Notes: generated from the letters alone by a model not told the origin. DNA of 64,000 nucleotides from Phoenix dactylifera (GCF_009389715.1 NC_052392.1:37753410-37817409); one strand, 5' to 3'. Positions 22,620-35,872 are shown, counted from the stretch's first letter. Made by a program: numbers and translations.

Positions 22620-25600
22620 TTAGTTCATCTGAATAGCTGCTACTAATTCCTGCAAGATAGTTTCATCATCATCCACTTCATAAACAGGAGCACTCATCTC
22701 AGGCACAGATCTTCCAAAATCTTCCATCTAATAAATTTATAAGAAATAATACCAATGAGTATGAAAACGAAAATATTTAATGAGAAAGCACATGGAAATG
22801 ACAAATGCCGAGACTGTAAGAAAATGTAAAACATGTACCTCTAAAAAAACTGCTGATTGATCATTAATCATGCCAGTTCCCACAGGAAGAGGATCATTCA
22901 TGGCAGTAGTGACACTAATGGAAAAGGTCTGAACATGCATGTCATTTAAATTTGGGGAACTGGGATCTTGGACAAGTGGATACCGGGCAAACAGATCACT
23001 CGGCACCACTAGCTCAGAGGGATCACCTTCCCAGAGAGAATAAATATCATTCAGCTCCACATATTGTTCACAACCAAGTTCTGTGAGCACAGGCTGCAGC
23101 TCGTATTCATTGTTTATGGTGCCAGAGTAATTGACGTTGTAATTTATTCCTCCCTGAGCACACAAATCCTCCAATTCATCATATATTCCTGTTTCTACAC
23201 CACAGACTTCATTGATATTTTTATCCACAACAGCTGAACTAGAAATCTGTTGGGAGTTAAATATTCCATAAGTAATGGTTCATTCAAAATAAAACATTCA
23301 GCATAAAATAAACTGGGAGAACCTTGTTGTTGGCATTTTCTGACTGGGGCGGAGAGCCAATAAGGAACTCTGGCAGGTGATCCAATAACATTCCATCAGC
23401 ATCGGGAAGATCAGAAGTAGAAGACACCTCACAAACACCAGTAAATACAGATTGTTGGCAAATTGGCTCCAACAAGACAAGCTGATCATCCAGTGGCTTG
23501 GGAAAAGGCGCACAAGGAAATGAAATGGCATTGTCAATAATTGTATCATCTTCCCAATCCTCTTCATTGAACGGGGCACCATACTGTTCACCAATTTTAG
23601 GACCTGGACCACTTTTTTGGAAGATCTTGCAGAGAACATATGCATCCTGCAACAGTATGTCAAGGAGATAAACTCAGTTCACAATGAAAATCCAAAATAT
23701 GGTATGGCAAACTTTTTGAAATCCAGGAATAAAAACAACACGTTGCATGAACATGCAAGAATACAATCACAAACATCCATGACAAACTAAAATGCAAGAA
23801 CACAGAACTTAAGTATGCCAATTTGAGTCTCAAGGAAAATTCCCTCACAAAATTTATCAAGCTACTTTAGGTTATCACCTGCCCTTTCTTCGAGAGACAT
23901 GGATTTTATCATTGCCAGTCCCATCAACTCTTATATACTTCTGTTCAAACCAAATCAATAACCTTTACATCACTTAACCTCCATTATTTTAGTTCCTATG
24001 TATTTTGCACAACATCCTCTTCTGCATTCTTGCCTTAGAAAATATGATAACGATATTCCAGATTCATAACCTTCTCGTTCGTATACATCTTCTCTTTGTT
24101 TCCCAAGCCTCTAGTGAGTTAGAGACAGAGTTAGAAAAGATCAAATCTTTAATGATTCCAACATACTGTCTTCCTATCCTGAAATCTTCTCTCGCCAATG
24201 CAACTGCGTACCCGATTTTTCCTCACCTCTAAAAGACATGTCTTGAGCATACAACACTATAGATGCCACCAGACACTACAGCTCCCTGCTTGATCCTTCT
24301 TAATATTTCTCTTGTTTACCTGCTCTCCTGTATCCATCAAATATAACAGAAACAATGATATCAAGGTATCTCTTGGCCACAAGTTATTTCTGGACTCTAC
24401 CCCCTAATTTTGTATAAACTAATTAATGTATTATATTGCAGATTTCGTTTGGATATACTTTATTATGGCTGCAAACTGATTGAATATCAACCAGGAGCTG
24501 GTATATCCATATTTCTATTCATATGTTTTCCAGCAAATATGAATAACGATATGAATCGGATACTAAGCATATCCGCATTTGCTATAAACAGATGCAGAAA
24601 CAAGTCAGGTTAAGTTATATCCATATTCTTTCTATTCAAACATGGTTGTAAGTAGGATACTATTCAGATATAAATTGGTTCTTGAGCTAAATCAATAATA
24701 AAAAATCCTAAAAGGATGGAAAGGAATCAACCATCCAAATCACACATGATGCACAAGTGACTAGATAAGGGTCTAAGGTGCAGTTACTAAACCCACATGG
24801 AAACTGTCCCAATCAAAGGTTTAAGTCACCAGTCCAACTGGGGTTGTATTAAAATACTAAAAAATAAAACTTATATACAAGAAAATATATGATAGACAAT
24901 ATGAATAAATTTAATAAGTTTTCTACATCAAATATTGCTACTTCTTTTTAATTGCGACATATATGAAAAAACATGAACTATCCATTTCTAGACAACTTGT
25001 AAAAAAAAAAAAAATAAGTATAGGAACTCTTGAAAATATCATATCGAATAAAATGATGTCTATTCATTTCTCATTTCATTAAAGGGAAAGGATTGATTTT
25101 TTATCAAGATAATAATATTACAAAATGAAATATCACAACATACACCAAATAACTCACATTATATTATAAACTGAGATTAATAACCCCGATCTCACATTTT
25201 ATTCAAATTGTCTTCAGTCAATGCTTTCTATAACAATAGAACAAACAAGAAGCTATATTGACCGACCTTTTGTTGTGTCCTATCAAAATTTCCAGCTCAA
25301 CTTGTTTTTTATCATATCAGAGAACCTCACCTCAATTCTGGCATTGATGATCATGAATGGCAGGAAATGGATATTAATATTGGAGTCCACCAGCCCTTGA
25401 CATCGAGTGCAATATTACCTCAAACCAAAAGTGTCCTTATCTAAATCCAGGAGGAAGTCTAATGAAGAAGGCTGTGGCTAAGAACAACAAAATATTGCTC
25501 AAGATGGGACAATGTGCACCATTTTAATTTGCATATTTAGAATCTTTAGATTTCATAAACAAAGAAATCTTACCTGGTTCCAAAAATTAAGGAAAAAAAA

Positions 25601-28099
25601 TCAAGTAACATACAACATATAATTATTCACAAATGATACAACTATACAAGAAGAAAGAGAGATGCATTCAGTGAGTGACAGTAGCATAAGTGGGGTTCAG
25701 AAGTAGCAGGCAAGCAAGATGTCCAGCATTTTTTCTCCTTTCTAAGATTATGTGTATTGTAGACAAATCTAAATTTGCAATGTATTACAGGTTCTTTTGT
25801 CCTTCTGAGCTTAGGAGTCTTAAAACCTCTCAACAGCACAGGAGCTCTTAAAAGTTTGCATTTTATGAGTTGTAGTATTACATTGTAGCATCCACGAGAG
25901 AGGTGTGTCCTATCCATAATTTGAAACAAATAAGAGACAGTATCAAACAAGCAATCTAGAATGAAGAAATCATGAATCTACAACCAAACAGGTGACCAAA
26001 GTATTGCTGTCTGTGTTGTGCCCTTGGTCCTTCTTGATATGATGATGCAACGATTTACTAGGATGCACTCACCAATTAGTCAAATAGGGTCGGTGTGAGA
26101 GTTAATTATGCTCCTTTGCTTTACCTGTTTCTTTTTTATTCTTGATCTCCAAATTCAACAAGAAAATGTATTCCAAAAATTAGTGCCACAACAGAGCCAT
26201 GCAAAATAACAATATTTTGGAATTGCTTAAGTCCATCACTAACAAGAGGTTAATTGTACTAAGAGTAGAGCATACACCAGCTTAGCAATAATGCCTTGCC
26301 TTAACATGAGCCCTTGATGTTCATAATAGCTAATTGTATACAGCAAACCCTTCCTACAGTACGCATACTTCTGCCAAACAGTGGTAGATAATGAAGTAAG
26401 GCGCAATCACAGACAAACAACAGATCATCTAAGAGAAGATTAAATACCGGGCAAAAATTCCATGTATAACCTAGCAGCATGCAGTCCATGTCATTATGAA
26501 TAGAAAGCGACAAACACAATAAGACTCTACTTCCAACCCTCTTGTCTGCCAACTCATCCACGCCCATGCAAACATTCAAACATGCATCCACAATAAAATA
26601 TGGTTCCTAGAATTGAAGAAAAAATGCCACCTGAGCTCAAATAAGTGTTAACCACGATTTTTGAGTAATTTGAGGTATGATCATATAAAGGAACCTCTGG
26701 AACACATTAGTCTATCCATTCACTGACATTGCATCTACAAGGACTTCACTTATTACTCTACGCAGAAATGAAGATCCACTTTGTTCTTCAATCATTAAAA
26801 TACAGACAGACATTAAATTCATCTAAAGAATAATAACATTTGCCCCATGAAATAATTGAATAGTTCTAGGAAAATACACCCAGCCAAACACGACAAGAAC
26901 TGATTGCATACTATAATACTAGTACATATGTCTCAGCACATGACAATGTGAGCTAAGATAGTGGGAGTACAATATTAGCAGTTAATGCAGAAAACCTTTC
27001 AGTTACTAGAAAATCATGTGAACAGTGAGTATGTAATCCTTAAAGGCTAAAACAACAGCAGCATTTCAGCACAGGCCCATCTGAAGCATTCATTGCATAT
27101 TCATGCAATAGTTTTCATGCTTAGAAGCAATCACGATGGCAAAATTAAAAATAAGGGAGGCTTTCAAAATCTCCAAACCTTGAAATTATTGCAGTTTTTT
27201 AGTACAATAATATAAGCAAGTGTTCCATATATATACACAACAAATAGGACTTACTAGTGAGTATCCAGCATTAAGCAATTCATTGTCCTCTAGCCTGTAC
27301 TCGTACATCACCCAATCAGTCCTATCGCCTCGTGGTGCCTTGCCTACATGGAAGATCAGAGTCTTTTTCATCCCCACAGTGCGAGACTTATGGATAACAG
27401 GTCTATCCTTTCCAGTGGTCTTCCAGTAACCAATATCAGTGGCACGATTTGTCTTTGTCTTAGACCCATTGGGATACTTTCTATCTCGAGGGCAAAAGAA
27501 ATACCACTCTTGATCTTTGCTACGCAAACAAGATTTGTCTGCACAAACACAAAAGAGGAAACCCCATAGGAAGCTGGGAAGCAAAAGGAGAAAAAAAGAA
27601 ATTTTGCCAGAAAATATATGGAATATTTATCAGAAATTCCGAGGAAAAGGGGTCCCTCAAATGATCAACAATTAGTTCCATACAAGAATCTAAATGAATT
27701 ATCAGAACAACATCATTAGATTAATGATATCCCAGAAAAATTGTTCAAGTTTCAAAACAATTAAAGGTGGTATATGTATGATTATGCATGTCTCCAATAG
27801 CAAGTTCAAACCTTGCATCAATGATACAAAGTGAATGATCAAAATAGAAATGTTGAGAATATTGTTTAAAAAACTTTATTCTTGAACGTGAAAATGGGCA
27901 AGATATATCAAAAGGCATACTAACATAATAAGAGATTACCTGGAAGATCCCAAGGAGCAAATTTGTACAGCTCGATTTCAGAAATAGCCTCAAAACGGAA
28001 AGACTTCCCAGTTACCTTTCTCTTCAAGTAGTACTGAACAAGTTCAACATCAGTTGGGTGAAACCGGAAACCCGGTGGGAGCAAGGTCTTGCCCATCAT
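22620..28099 (-). CDS. NAC-domain transcription factor (NAC74/82-like)
   Basis: A plant-specific DNA-binding regulator acting in the nucleus. Coding exons are 27940-28099, 27255-27538, 23323-23646, 22839-23246 and 22620-22727, all GT-AG, giving about 427 residues with no frame break. The NAC domain fills roughly residues 7-157: [19 protein letters not shown] (A), [14 protein letters not shown] (B), [16 protein letters not shown] and [12 protein letters not shown] (C), [19 protein letters not shown] (D), [13 protein letters not shown] (E). The C-terminal part is acidic and Ser/Asn-rich, with [11 protein letters not shown] and [16 protein letters not shown], an activation-type region; no C-terminal membrane helix. 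The [14 protein letters not shown] form places it with the NAC82/NAC74 group rather than the NAM/CUC group. Two tandem ATGs begin the ORF. Intron 2 is 3.6 kb. A doubled Lys-Thr pair after PNGS is unusual (see findings). Confidence 0.93.
24430..24680. repeat. Dispersed GGATAT-type repeat in NAC intron 2
   Basis: Words such as ATATCCATAT, CGATATGAATCGGATAC and AAGTAGGATACTATTCAGATA echo the repeat at 3736-3850. Probably one old transposon family inserted twice in the window. Confidence 0.4.
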
Positions 28100-28101
28100 A
28101 G

Positions 28102-29738
28102 CTGAAGAATTTTCTTTTCTATGATACTAGAATAAGATCCAAAATTGGTCTTAGTCCAATAGAAGGAAAAAATATATCTGCACTTATCAGAAATATCCTC
28201 AAATTTATTGCAATCACGACCTCTTTAAACTCGGAACTGGAAAATTCTAACCCAAAAACCCACAAGCCCTTTGAATATCTACCAAATCCAGTCCCCAGAC
28301 AAAACCTTTATTCCTATCAAGTCCAGTGCCGAAACAATACACGACGAGAACACCACAACCGACTACGGCATTCGGACCAAAAGCCACACCAAAGAATCCA
28401 AGGGTAATCCTTTCTGATGTCAAAAGACATTTGAGGTGCAAGCAGAATCCTGTACGCAGCAGTTTAACATTACAAGAAGTTCAAAAACTAGACCATTTTA
28501 CACTACCCTGTTATGCCAGTCAACTATAACAACACAAAGTAAAAAATCACCAAAAAGAACAGCAAAGGAATGCAAGACACGATACACCAGCACAAGTAAT
28601 GTAAGTAGGAAAGCATAATAAGAAAGATTCTAAAAGATAATAGGAGTGGAATATCTTCAAGAGGCTGCACTAGTCAGTAACAGAAAGACGAGATGCTTGG
28701 TTATACAAGGTGGAGCAGAGACTAAGAAGAAAAAATTCTAGGCCTACACGTGACCGAAAAGGAGAATCCATCTGACTAAAAGATGGACAACTTGTCAAGC
28801 AGTAAGTATACGCAAACCTTTGTTCCTCATATGGACAGGACAGCAAAGAGCTCCTGATGTTAGGCAGAATTTGTATACAACCTCAAGCAGTGACAACCCT
28901 GGACTGCTCGGGTGTGAGGATAATATCGACCAAACGGTAAGGTTTTAGTAACAGAAGCTCACGAGCCCAATAGACAATACTCCAACTCAGGATTACAATG
29001 TCCGATTGCAAAATCCAGTATATACCATGTGTAGCAAAATCCAGTATATACGAGTCATAATGTGCAAATAATAGTCATGATTTAGGATTCAATTTTTTTT
29101 TAAAAAAAATCTAATAATGAAACTAATTTAAGCAAAACAACAAATTCGCTTTACATATGTATAGCTGATAAACAAAATCCGCAAGGCATATGTATCAAAT
29201 ATAGCTAGCTGCACACCATGAGACTGTTCGAAAAAAGGTAAAAAAAGAGAAAAGAGGATGCAGGCATGATTTTTTTTATAGATAAATTAACAAGGATCAT
29301 CACGATGTAAGTTCTGATCATGTGAAGAATGAAAAAATAAAATTTCTGAAAGTGGGGAAAGAGAGAGAGGTTGAATCCAAGAAGTTGACCAGTTGAAAAA
29401 AAAGCCCCGATCTAAATAAATCCACAAGAACACAAAATATCTATAAAAAACTGATTTAAAAACAAAACATTCAGATTCATAGGCAACCAGAACTGCATCA
29501 CAGTCAATAAAACCCTGGATAGAGGTAGATCTAGCGCTGCTTAATATAAACAATCAAAAGATCTACAAAAACCCAATATTTCCACGCAGAAACCTCGAAC
29601 TAATCACACCAATAAAACCCTAGTTCACGATAGAGTCACCAACGCTTCATCTAAGATCAACCAAATCGAAATTCGCAGAGAGATCGAAGCAATAAACGAA
29701 AACCCTAGATGATGCAGATTTAGGGATCAAGAGCTTAC
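28102..29738 (-). other. 5'-UTR intron of the NAC gene
   Basis: On the minus strand a donor (CGTCTGT|GTAAGC) at 29738 and an acceptor (AATTCTTCAG|CT) two bases before the ATG bracket 1.64 kb with no coding potential. The upstream side has a TATA box and leader (see next entry), so a leader exon spliced to exon 1 is the simplest model. Transcript evidence was not available. Confidence 0.6.
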
Positions 29739-29834
29739 ACAGACGAGACGTGAGGAGATGGAGAAACGACGCGCCGCCAGGTCCAAGCTAGTGATGGGAG
29801 AAGGAGAGCAGAAGGCGAGAGGGGGTTTATATAG
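29739..29834 (-). promoter_or_regulatory. NAC gene core promoter and leader exon
   Basis: CTATATAAACC on the minus strand (TATA at 29827-29834) is followed about 30 bases later by a C/T-rich leader, then the donor at 29738. Confidence 0.6.
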
Positions 29835-29859
29835 AGAGAGGAGTGCGTTTCCATCTGCC

Positions 29860-30300
29860 GCCTACTAATGAAGCTTCCGCTGCACTCCTTGTCTTCTGAT
29901 TGGCTGGCTATAATAAGGAAATTATTATAATAAGGAAATTGGCAAATCGGTTTGGTGCTACTCTTGCACAGGTCTATATTATGTATTGCTTTTTAAATCT
30001 ACAAAAGCACAGCCATAGGATCAGTGCTTTAGGACGTTTGGGAGCACGTGAGCTAGGAACGGGTTGGATTGTATCTTTAATGCGAAAGGAGGATTCACCT
30101 CGCTTCGCAAGAATCCACCATTGAATCATTCTCAATCACTTTGAGATATTTGCAGATGGATGAGTGGAGCACTTTTGAGATCTTTATCGTGAGTAATCTA
30201 ATCATGTATTCATGAGAAGGAAGGCGAAGCCTTCTTTCGCATCAAAGATTTAACTCCGAACTTTAGGAGGAACTAGCTAAATGTTACTGAAGGTGGGTTT
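29860..30300. mobile_element. Possible MITE with imperfect terminal inverted repeats
   Basis: ATGCGAAAGGAGG at about 30079 faces CCTTCTTTCGCAT at about 30229, enclosing about 165 bp. The ends are imperfect inverted repeats and no clear target-site duplication was found. The rest of the stretch shows nothing recognisable. Confidence 0.3.
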
Positions 30301-30309
30301 CAAATTATC

Positions 30310-30457
30310 AAGGTAGGCATGCAAATGGTCCGAGAAGCCCACGAGCTACTCGGGCTTGATTCAAATCCAAACTCAATTCGTCTCGGTTATTATTGAGCTT
30401 GAGTAGTATTTCAAGTTAATCTCGAATAACAAAGTACTTGGCTCGAAAAATCGCAAG

Positions 30458-30492
<35 letters not shown>

Positions 30493-30790
30493 ATTTATAT
30501 TTATTTATAACATATTTTATTAATTTAATATTTTAAATATAATATTATGTTATATTTTGTTTTAACCATTTTTTTATTTTTGACCAAGGCTGGAATTCAA
30601 GCTCAAACCCGAGCTCGAATATGGCTTGATCGACATTCAATTCCAGTCGAGTCAATTTCGAATATTGCCTTTTTTATTTTACCAAGTCGAGTTCTCACTT
30701 GGGTACGAAGGCTCGATTGATCTCGAGTCGAGTATTTTGAATCAAGTTGAGCTCGAGCCTCTAGTGATGCTGCTCGGCTGAATTTGATTA
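30310..30790. repeat. Dispersed repeat with CTCGAG/GAGCTCGA words and a (TA)n core
   Basis: Many variants of GAGCTCGA, CTCGAGTCGAG and GCTCGAAT flank a pure (TA)n tract at about 30461-30488. A shorter related stretch occurs at 32575-32700. Such sequence is common as degenerate transposon debris in plant genomes. Confidence 0.5.
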
Positions 30791-30889
30791 TACCCCTACT
30801 CTCAAGGTCTCATTGAGCAAGATATGTGTTTGGAGCTTAAGATACGATAGAGTTAAGTCTAGCCTTGGATGATGCTTTGGAATTGGTGT

Positions 30890-31080
30890 ATTATTTTTTT
30901 TTTTATAAGGCAGGTGTCTCATTTCACCCTGCAAGAGTTCAAGTACAAAATATAATAGTACAATAGACAAATTCCCCTATAGTATGTCCATGGAGTGACA
31001 GGCTATATCACCTAATCCGCAGCACCATTCCCCTCCTTGAAAATATGAGTCATTTCCAAGTCCACCTAGTCCTCAATTGG
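30890..31080 (-). mobile_element. LINE 3'-end fragment (5'-truncated)
   Basis: A T-run at 30892-30903 on the plus strand looks like the poly(A) tail of a minus-strand LINE. The sequence after it (AGGCAGGTGTCTCATTTCACC, GAGTCATTTCCAAGTCCAC) resembles the tail-proximal part of the clearer LINE fragment at 39985-40470. No coding domain was recognised here. Confidence 0.4.
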
Positions 31081-32970
31081 TGTATTGGTTTGTGCCCGTT
31101 CTGAGAGATCAACAAATCATGGTTGAGTCAGTGCTTGTTATGATATAATTTAGATTCTAGTTTATGGTATATAGTTAGAGCATAACTTAGCAAACTCGAT
31201 TTTTATTACTTGATTCAAATTTGATTCTAGTTAGGGATATTAGACCGATATTTTATGGACATGACAACTAAAAATGAGTGTAATGTCTGGGGTCCTCCAT
31301 CAGCATAAATTAGTTGCATTACTCTGAGCCAATCTTTGTTGACTACCAACCTATGAGACCATTGACTAACCTCCCGTTCTAAGTGAAAATGGTGGAGGAT
31401 GGAAATTACTGCTTTTGTTCAGCAAAGTCAAGGCTTGATGAGGAATGATGGTTTAATTGTGGCTGGTACGATGCATAAAGGAGAGCAAATCAAGTATAAG
31501 AGAAACGTTATGTTCATGGTAGTTTGTGCTTGTAATCTATACTGCGTCTGTTAAAGGTGCAACGGAGCAAGTGTTGCATCTTGGCATTCTTTTTTTAGTG
31601 AATATGTCATCATGCTTCCTTTTAGAAATGATAAGCCCCTGTCTCTATGAACTTTATGAGATATTATGGTTTTAATGAAACGATAGGCAAAATAAACTCA
31701 TTTCCCAAATATTCATTGGAGAAAGCTTTATGTGACTCTGACTGTATCTGTTTTTGGGTCAAGCTCAGGCCGAGGTCAACCAGACATATACTCGATTTTT
31801 AAATCCAAGATCAGGTAAACTATACTATATATAAGTAAGGATCGTGTTTATGTTGAAATGGTAATAATGCAAGTAAACACATATTTAATGCAAGTAAACA
31901 TATGTTTAAGCTAAATTGGTTCTCTTGTATAGTTGCAAGTAAATTGAGGTTTGCTCCAATGGCCAAGACCTATACCTTTAATAAAAGATTCGAGATCATT
32001 AATTTTGTACCAAAGGTATATTTCGAGTATACCGAATGAATCTTGAACTAAGAAATAGATATGGCAGCTAAAAGAGGGTATCCTCAGAGTTTGGCTCTAC
32101 TCTACGTAGGTAGAGAAAGAAGATGAAAATAAATGCCATAGTATCGAGACTAGGTAATTTTAATGCATATGGATCTCTCTCTCTTTGTGTGTGTGGAAAA
32201 AAAGAGAGAGAGACTTGCAGAATGCATAATAATGGAAAAACATAAAAATGTGTGAATATATGCTTAAGTGTATAATATAAACTTTGTTTTACTAGAAAAC
32301 ATTTATTGAAATTTGAATTATATACAAATAATTAATCGAAACTCTCTAATTTTATGCTATTGTAATGCTAATGGATATTGAATTCTAGCTAGATGTATCC
32401 AATGAGAAAGCATTATTCTATAGCTTTTTTAGCACACTCGGAATTGTGTTGTGTAGTTGGCATTCTATTGTAACTAATCAATGTACTCAGGTATCTAAGA
32501 TTCTCCGACGCATTCTTCATAGTTGTTTAGCTGGTGTGTTGATTCCTTCATTTTTTTTTCTCAACTTTGGATACGATTAGGGCTACAAAATGGCTAAGCT
32601 TGGTTGGGGCACCCTTGCTGAGCTCGACTAATTAACTCAAACTTTGGGTCTGGCTTAAGTTCAGGAGGTCAAGCTCTGTTCATAGCCCAGATAAATAAAT
32701 TATTTTTATTAATTAATAAAGAAAAGGAGAAAATAAGTATTATTTAGTCAGATTCGGAAAAATGCTAGAAATATTCTACAGAGAAGGAAAAAAAGAAAGA
32801 TCTTGGTTGACTCAAGCAGCCATTTATCAAAAGCACCTACCAAAAAAACATTTAGACAGTATCAAAGCCATGGTATCACTGCTTCTTTGTCTCTTCAAAT
32901 GCTAGAAAATCAACAGCAAAATCAAAACTATATTACCATGTTTACTGGAAATAACCCATCTATCCATCGT
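31081..32970. other. Intergenic, no recognised gene
   Basis: AT-rich spacer between the NAC promoter and the 3' end of the GDP-L-galactose phosphorylase gene. It holds CT/GT microsatellites near 32176-32200 and the GAGCTC-type repeat at 32575-32700. The last 150 bases are probably 3' UTR. Confidence 0.4.
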
Positions 32971-35872
32971 TCATTGAAGAACCAGACACCCTTCCTGAAA
33001 ATGAGTAGCCAATGGGGAAGCCTGGAGGGTTCCCTTGTTTTCGTTTGCATCAATCTTCTCCTCGGACTCGTCCAAAGTGGCAGCATCAGATATGCAAGCC
33101 TTCACCTCCTGAAACCTGTCCTCCTCGGACTCCTCCAAAGTGGCAGCGTCAGATATGCAAGCCTTCACCTCCTGAAACCTCTCCTCGGAGAGAGACACCT
33201 CAGACAAGAGCTTCCATGCGTAGGCCTCTGATGCCTCTTCAAAGTCTTTCTTCCGTTTTAGGACCATGTGCCCACTGATCTCCCACACAGCAGGGTTTAC
33301 TTGAGTATCCAACAACTCCTGGCTCACTTCACCAAGAGCCTGTTTCTCAGCATAACACTGCACAGATGTTCATCAGGCAAGACAATCAAAGAAATGGAAT
33401 AGATGTTACCTTTTTCAAATTCAAAGATAGGAAGAAAAAAAAAGGCTTTTCCAATTAAATTTTATATTGACTTCAAAAGATTTTCTTGAACAATGTTACA
33501 CACCTAAAATAAATCATGTAATTTTGGACCTGCCATTGGGAACAAGCATGAAATTCTTCTTCGTAAACATGTTTAACATTTAAAGGAGGTTTCCGTTGAC
33601 TATGTTTAAAGCCCAAGACCAAGATAAGAAAACTTAAAAATTGCTAAAAGCAATTTATTTTAAAAGTAATACTCCTTATAACATATATAGCAACAAATCT
33701 CTCCCTTCCAAATTTATGTATTCTATTGTTAAATTCAAAAATGTTAAAGTAGGATGATATAAACCGTTGAGTAGTGATTTGTCATGTTAGAAATCAGAAA
33801 ATTTAAATTACCTTCCAGTACCTAAGAGTCAAAGTGTTGAAACGCCTTTTAGACACCAGAAATGCTGAAATGGAAATCAACAGGTATATTTGAAAAATTA
33901 CAGAGTATGAGGCAAAAAGTTTGCATGAGGACAGCGAGCAGTTAATACTCATGATACTTTTAGGCCATGATAAGGTGATTATTTTTGTTTCTCTAAGTAA
34001 GGTGATTATTTTGGTAATTTCTGCATCCCTGGTGGTCACCACTAGCTTTTCCTATAGGCTTCATTATCTCATACTATATTTGTTCCTAACAATCATTAGC
34101 TTCCATGTATCAAGGGTTCCCCAAACCTAAAAAGATTTAGTATAATAAGTTAATAACAGACATAAGGTTTTGTAGCTGTTCACCATAGGTTTTTAAATCG
34201 TTCTCTGGAAAGGATAAACTAAACAAGGGACCTTTGCGCCCTGAAAAGGTCAAGCAATTGTATCATGCGAACTGCTGATATTTGTAGTTATAACTTTGAT
34301 CCTTGTTCATGAAGTTAAAATAACAGCTAAATAAGACAAATTTCCGCTATTAAAACAAACTCTCTAGAAACCTAGAAATGGCATGCTCTTGCACCAGGGT
34401 TCTAAAGGACATTCAGTAATATGAGTAGCAGAAGTAATAGTAACTGACAATTGATACCTGTGGGAAGAGGAAGATCCTCCTGCCAGAATCAGAAATAAGC
34501 ACATTAAATGGGATATTATTTCCTTGAAGACACATGCAGGAGCTGGCAGCTACAACAGACAGATCCTTCAAGGTGTTCCCCCCTTCAAAGACCAGACCTC
34601 TAACAGGATAATTCAGCAATTGCGAAGTCTTCACGCCGCGCTCCGACAGACCCTTTGCGATCAATATCATTTCTGCTGGTGCCTTCTCTACTGGAAAGGG
34701 CATCGACAAGTAATAAGCCTGCACCATCAAAACACAAAAAATTCCTTCACCAATCACAACTGAGATTCTTCAAGTACTCTAACATATATATAGCTAACCC
34801 AAGTTGGTAGAACATGTTGATGAAGTACAGGAACCAAAGTTAGACCTGGAAGTGGAGGTGATTGATGGTGGCAAAGGCACCCAAACTATTGTAACCCAGC
34901 CTGAAGTAAGGACTCCCTGCTTCTGCAGCCATATGCAGAGCAACCAAGAAGCTCTCAGGATCAATCCTCTGAGGCAAACATTCGAGTACATGGGGAATCA
35001 ACAGCACATGGCCATACTCTATAGGGCTCACCTACAACAACCATTCAGAACACCAAAAAATTTGTATAAAAGCATGTACCAAAGATCACAACAATTCAAA
35101 GATATGTAAGAATTGTTCTTTTACATTGATCGCAACGACGTTGGGAGGGTGGGTGGCACCGGCAGGAGCGCTCTCAAAGAATTGGGACCTGCTGTCGCCG
35201 CCTGCCTCGAAGCGGAAGAGCACCTCCTCCTGCCCCACCTTGGTGAAGTTGAACTTGTTGCGGTCGAAGGGCTGGAGAACACGGTCGACCCGGAACTCGG
35301 TGGGCCGCTTCTTGAGGTGCCTGCCCTCATTCAGCTGGGCTATAAATCCATGCTCTCCAGGGATCACCTTGGTCTCGCAGGCTGTCACATCGTACCGAAA
35401 CAGCCCCCGGCTCATCCGATCCTCCCACTACCAATCACATAACCAGGATCCCATATACTTACACAATTCCAGCAGAAAATCAACAAATCAATCAAAAAAG
35501 AACGAATTTTAGCATCGACAAATGATGAAATACCTCTCCAAGAATCAGGGAATGGAGGAAAAAGCCGGTTGAAGGATCCTCTGCGGTGGAAGAGGACTCA
35601 TTAGGCGATTTTGAATCGCGCTTGAAGGCATAAAGGGGAAGTTTTGAGACTGCAGGCGATGAGACGAATCAAAAATCAATACATTTATACGCCCATAAAA
35701 TCTTTAAAAGAAATTTCAAGAAAAGGAGAAAAAAAAGGAACGATTTTGGATGGAGAATTCTCCATACCAGGCAAGCAGCAGTGGCCGAGGCAGTTGCGGC
35801 CGCAGCCGAGGGCTCGGAGACGTCCTCCTGGTAATTGGAGACGACCGTCGGAACCCTCTTGATGGTCAGCAT
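32971..35872 (-). CDS. VTC2: GDP-L-galactose phosphorylase, one-base frame break in exon 1
   Basis: Converts GDP-L-galactose plus phosphate to L-galactose-1-phosphate, the first committed and rate-controlling step of plant ascorbate synthesis. Six exons: 35768-35872, 35534-35649, 35125-35421, 34846-35031, 34458-34718 and 32971-33357. The product starts MLTIKRVPTVVSNYQ and ends CLVLQ, both family hallmarks. It keeps RPTEFRVDRVLQPFDRNKFN, the HIT-superfamily site HLHFQ (catalytic His) in INHLHFQ, and KQALGEVS. The exon lengths total 1352 nt, one short of a whole number of codons: the ATG frame gives EDVSEPS while the conserved GCGRNCL is one frame over, so a base is missing near 35804-35812. 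All other exons join in frame to about 450 residues (Arabidopsis VTC2 has 442). A 21-residue unit is duplicated near the C terminus. Either a null allele/pseudogene or a consensus error. Confidence 0.93.
33058..33183 (-). repeat. 63-bp in-frame tandem duplication in VTC2 exon 6
   Basis: Two adjacent copies (about 33121-33183 and 33058-33120) encode RFQEVKACISDAATL followed by EESEED and DESEEK. They differ at only a few bases, so the duplication is recent. Both copies keep the frame to the normal C terminus. Confidence 0.92.
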
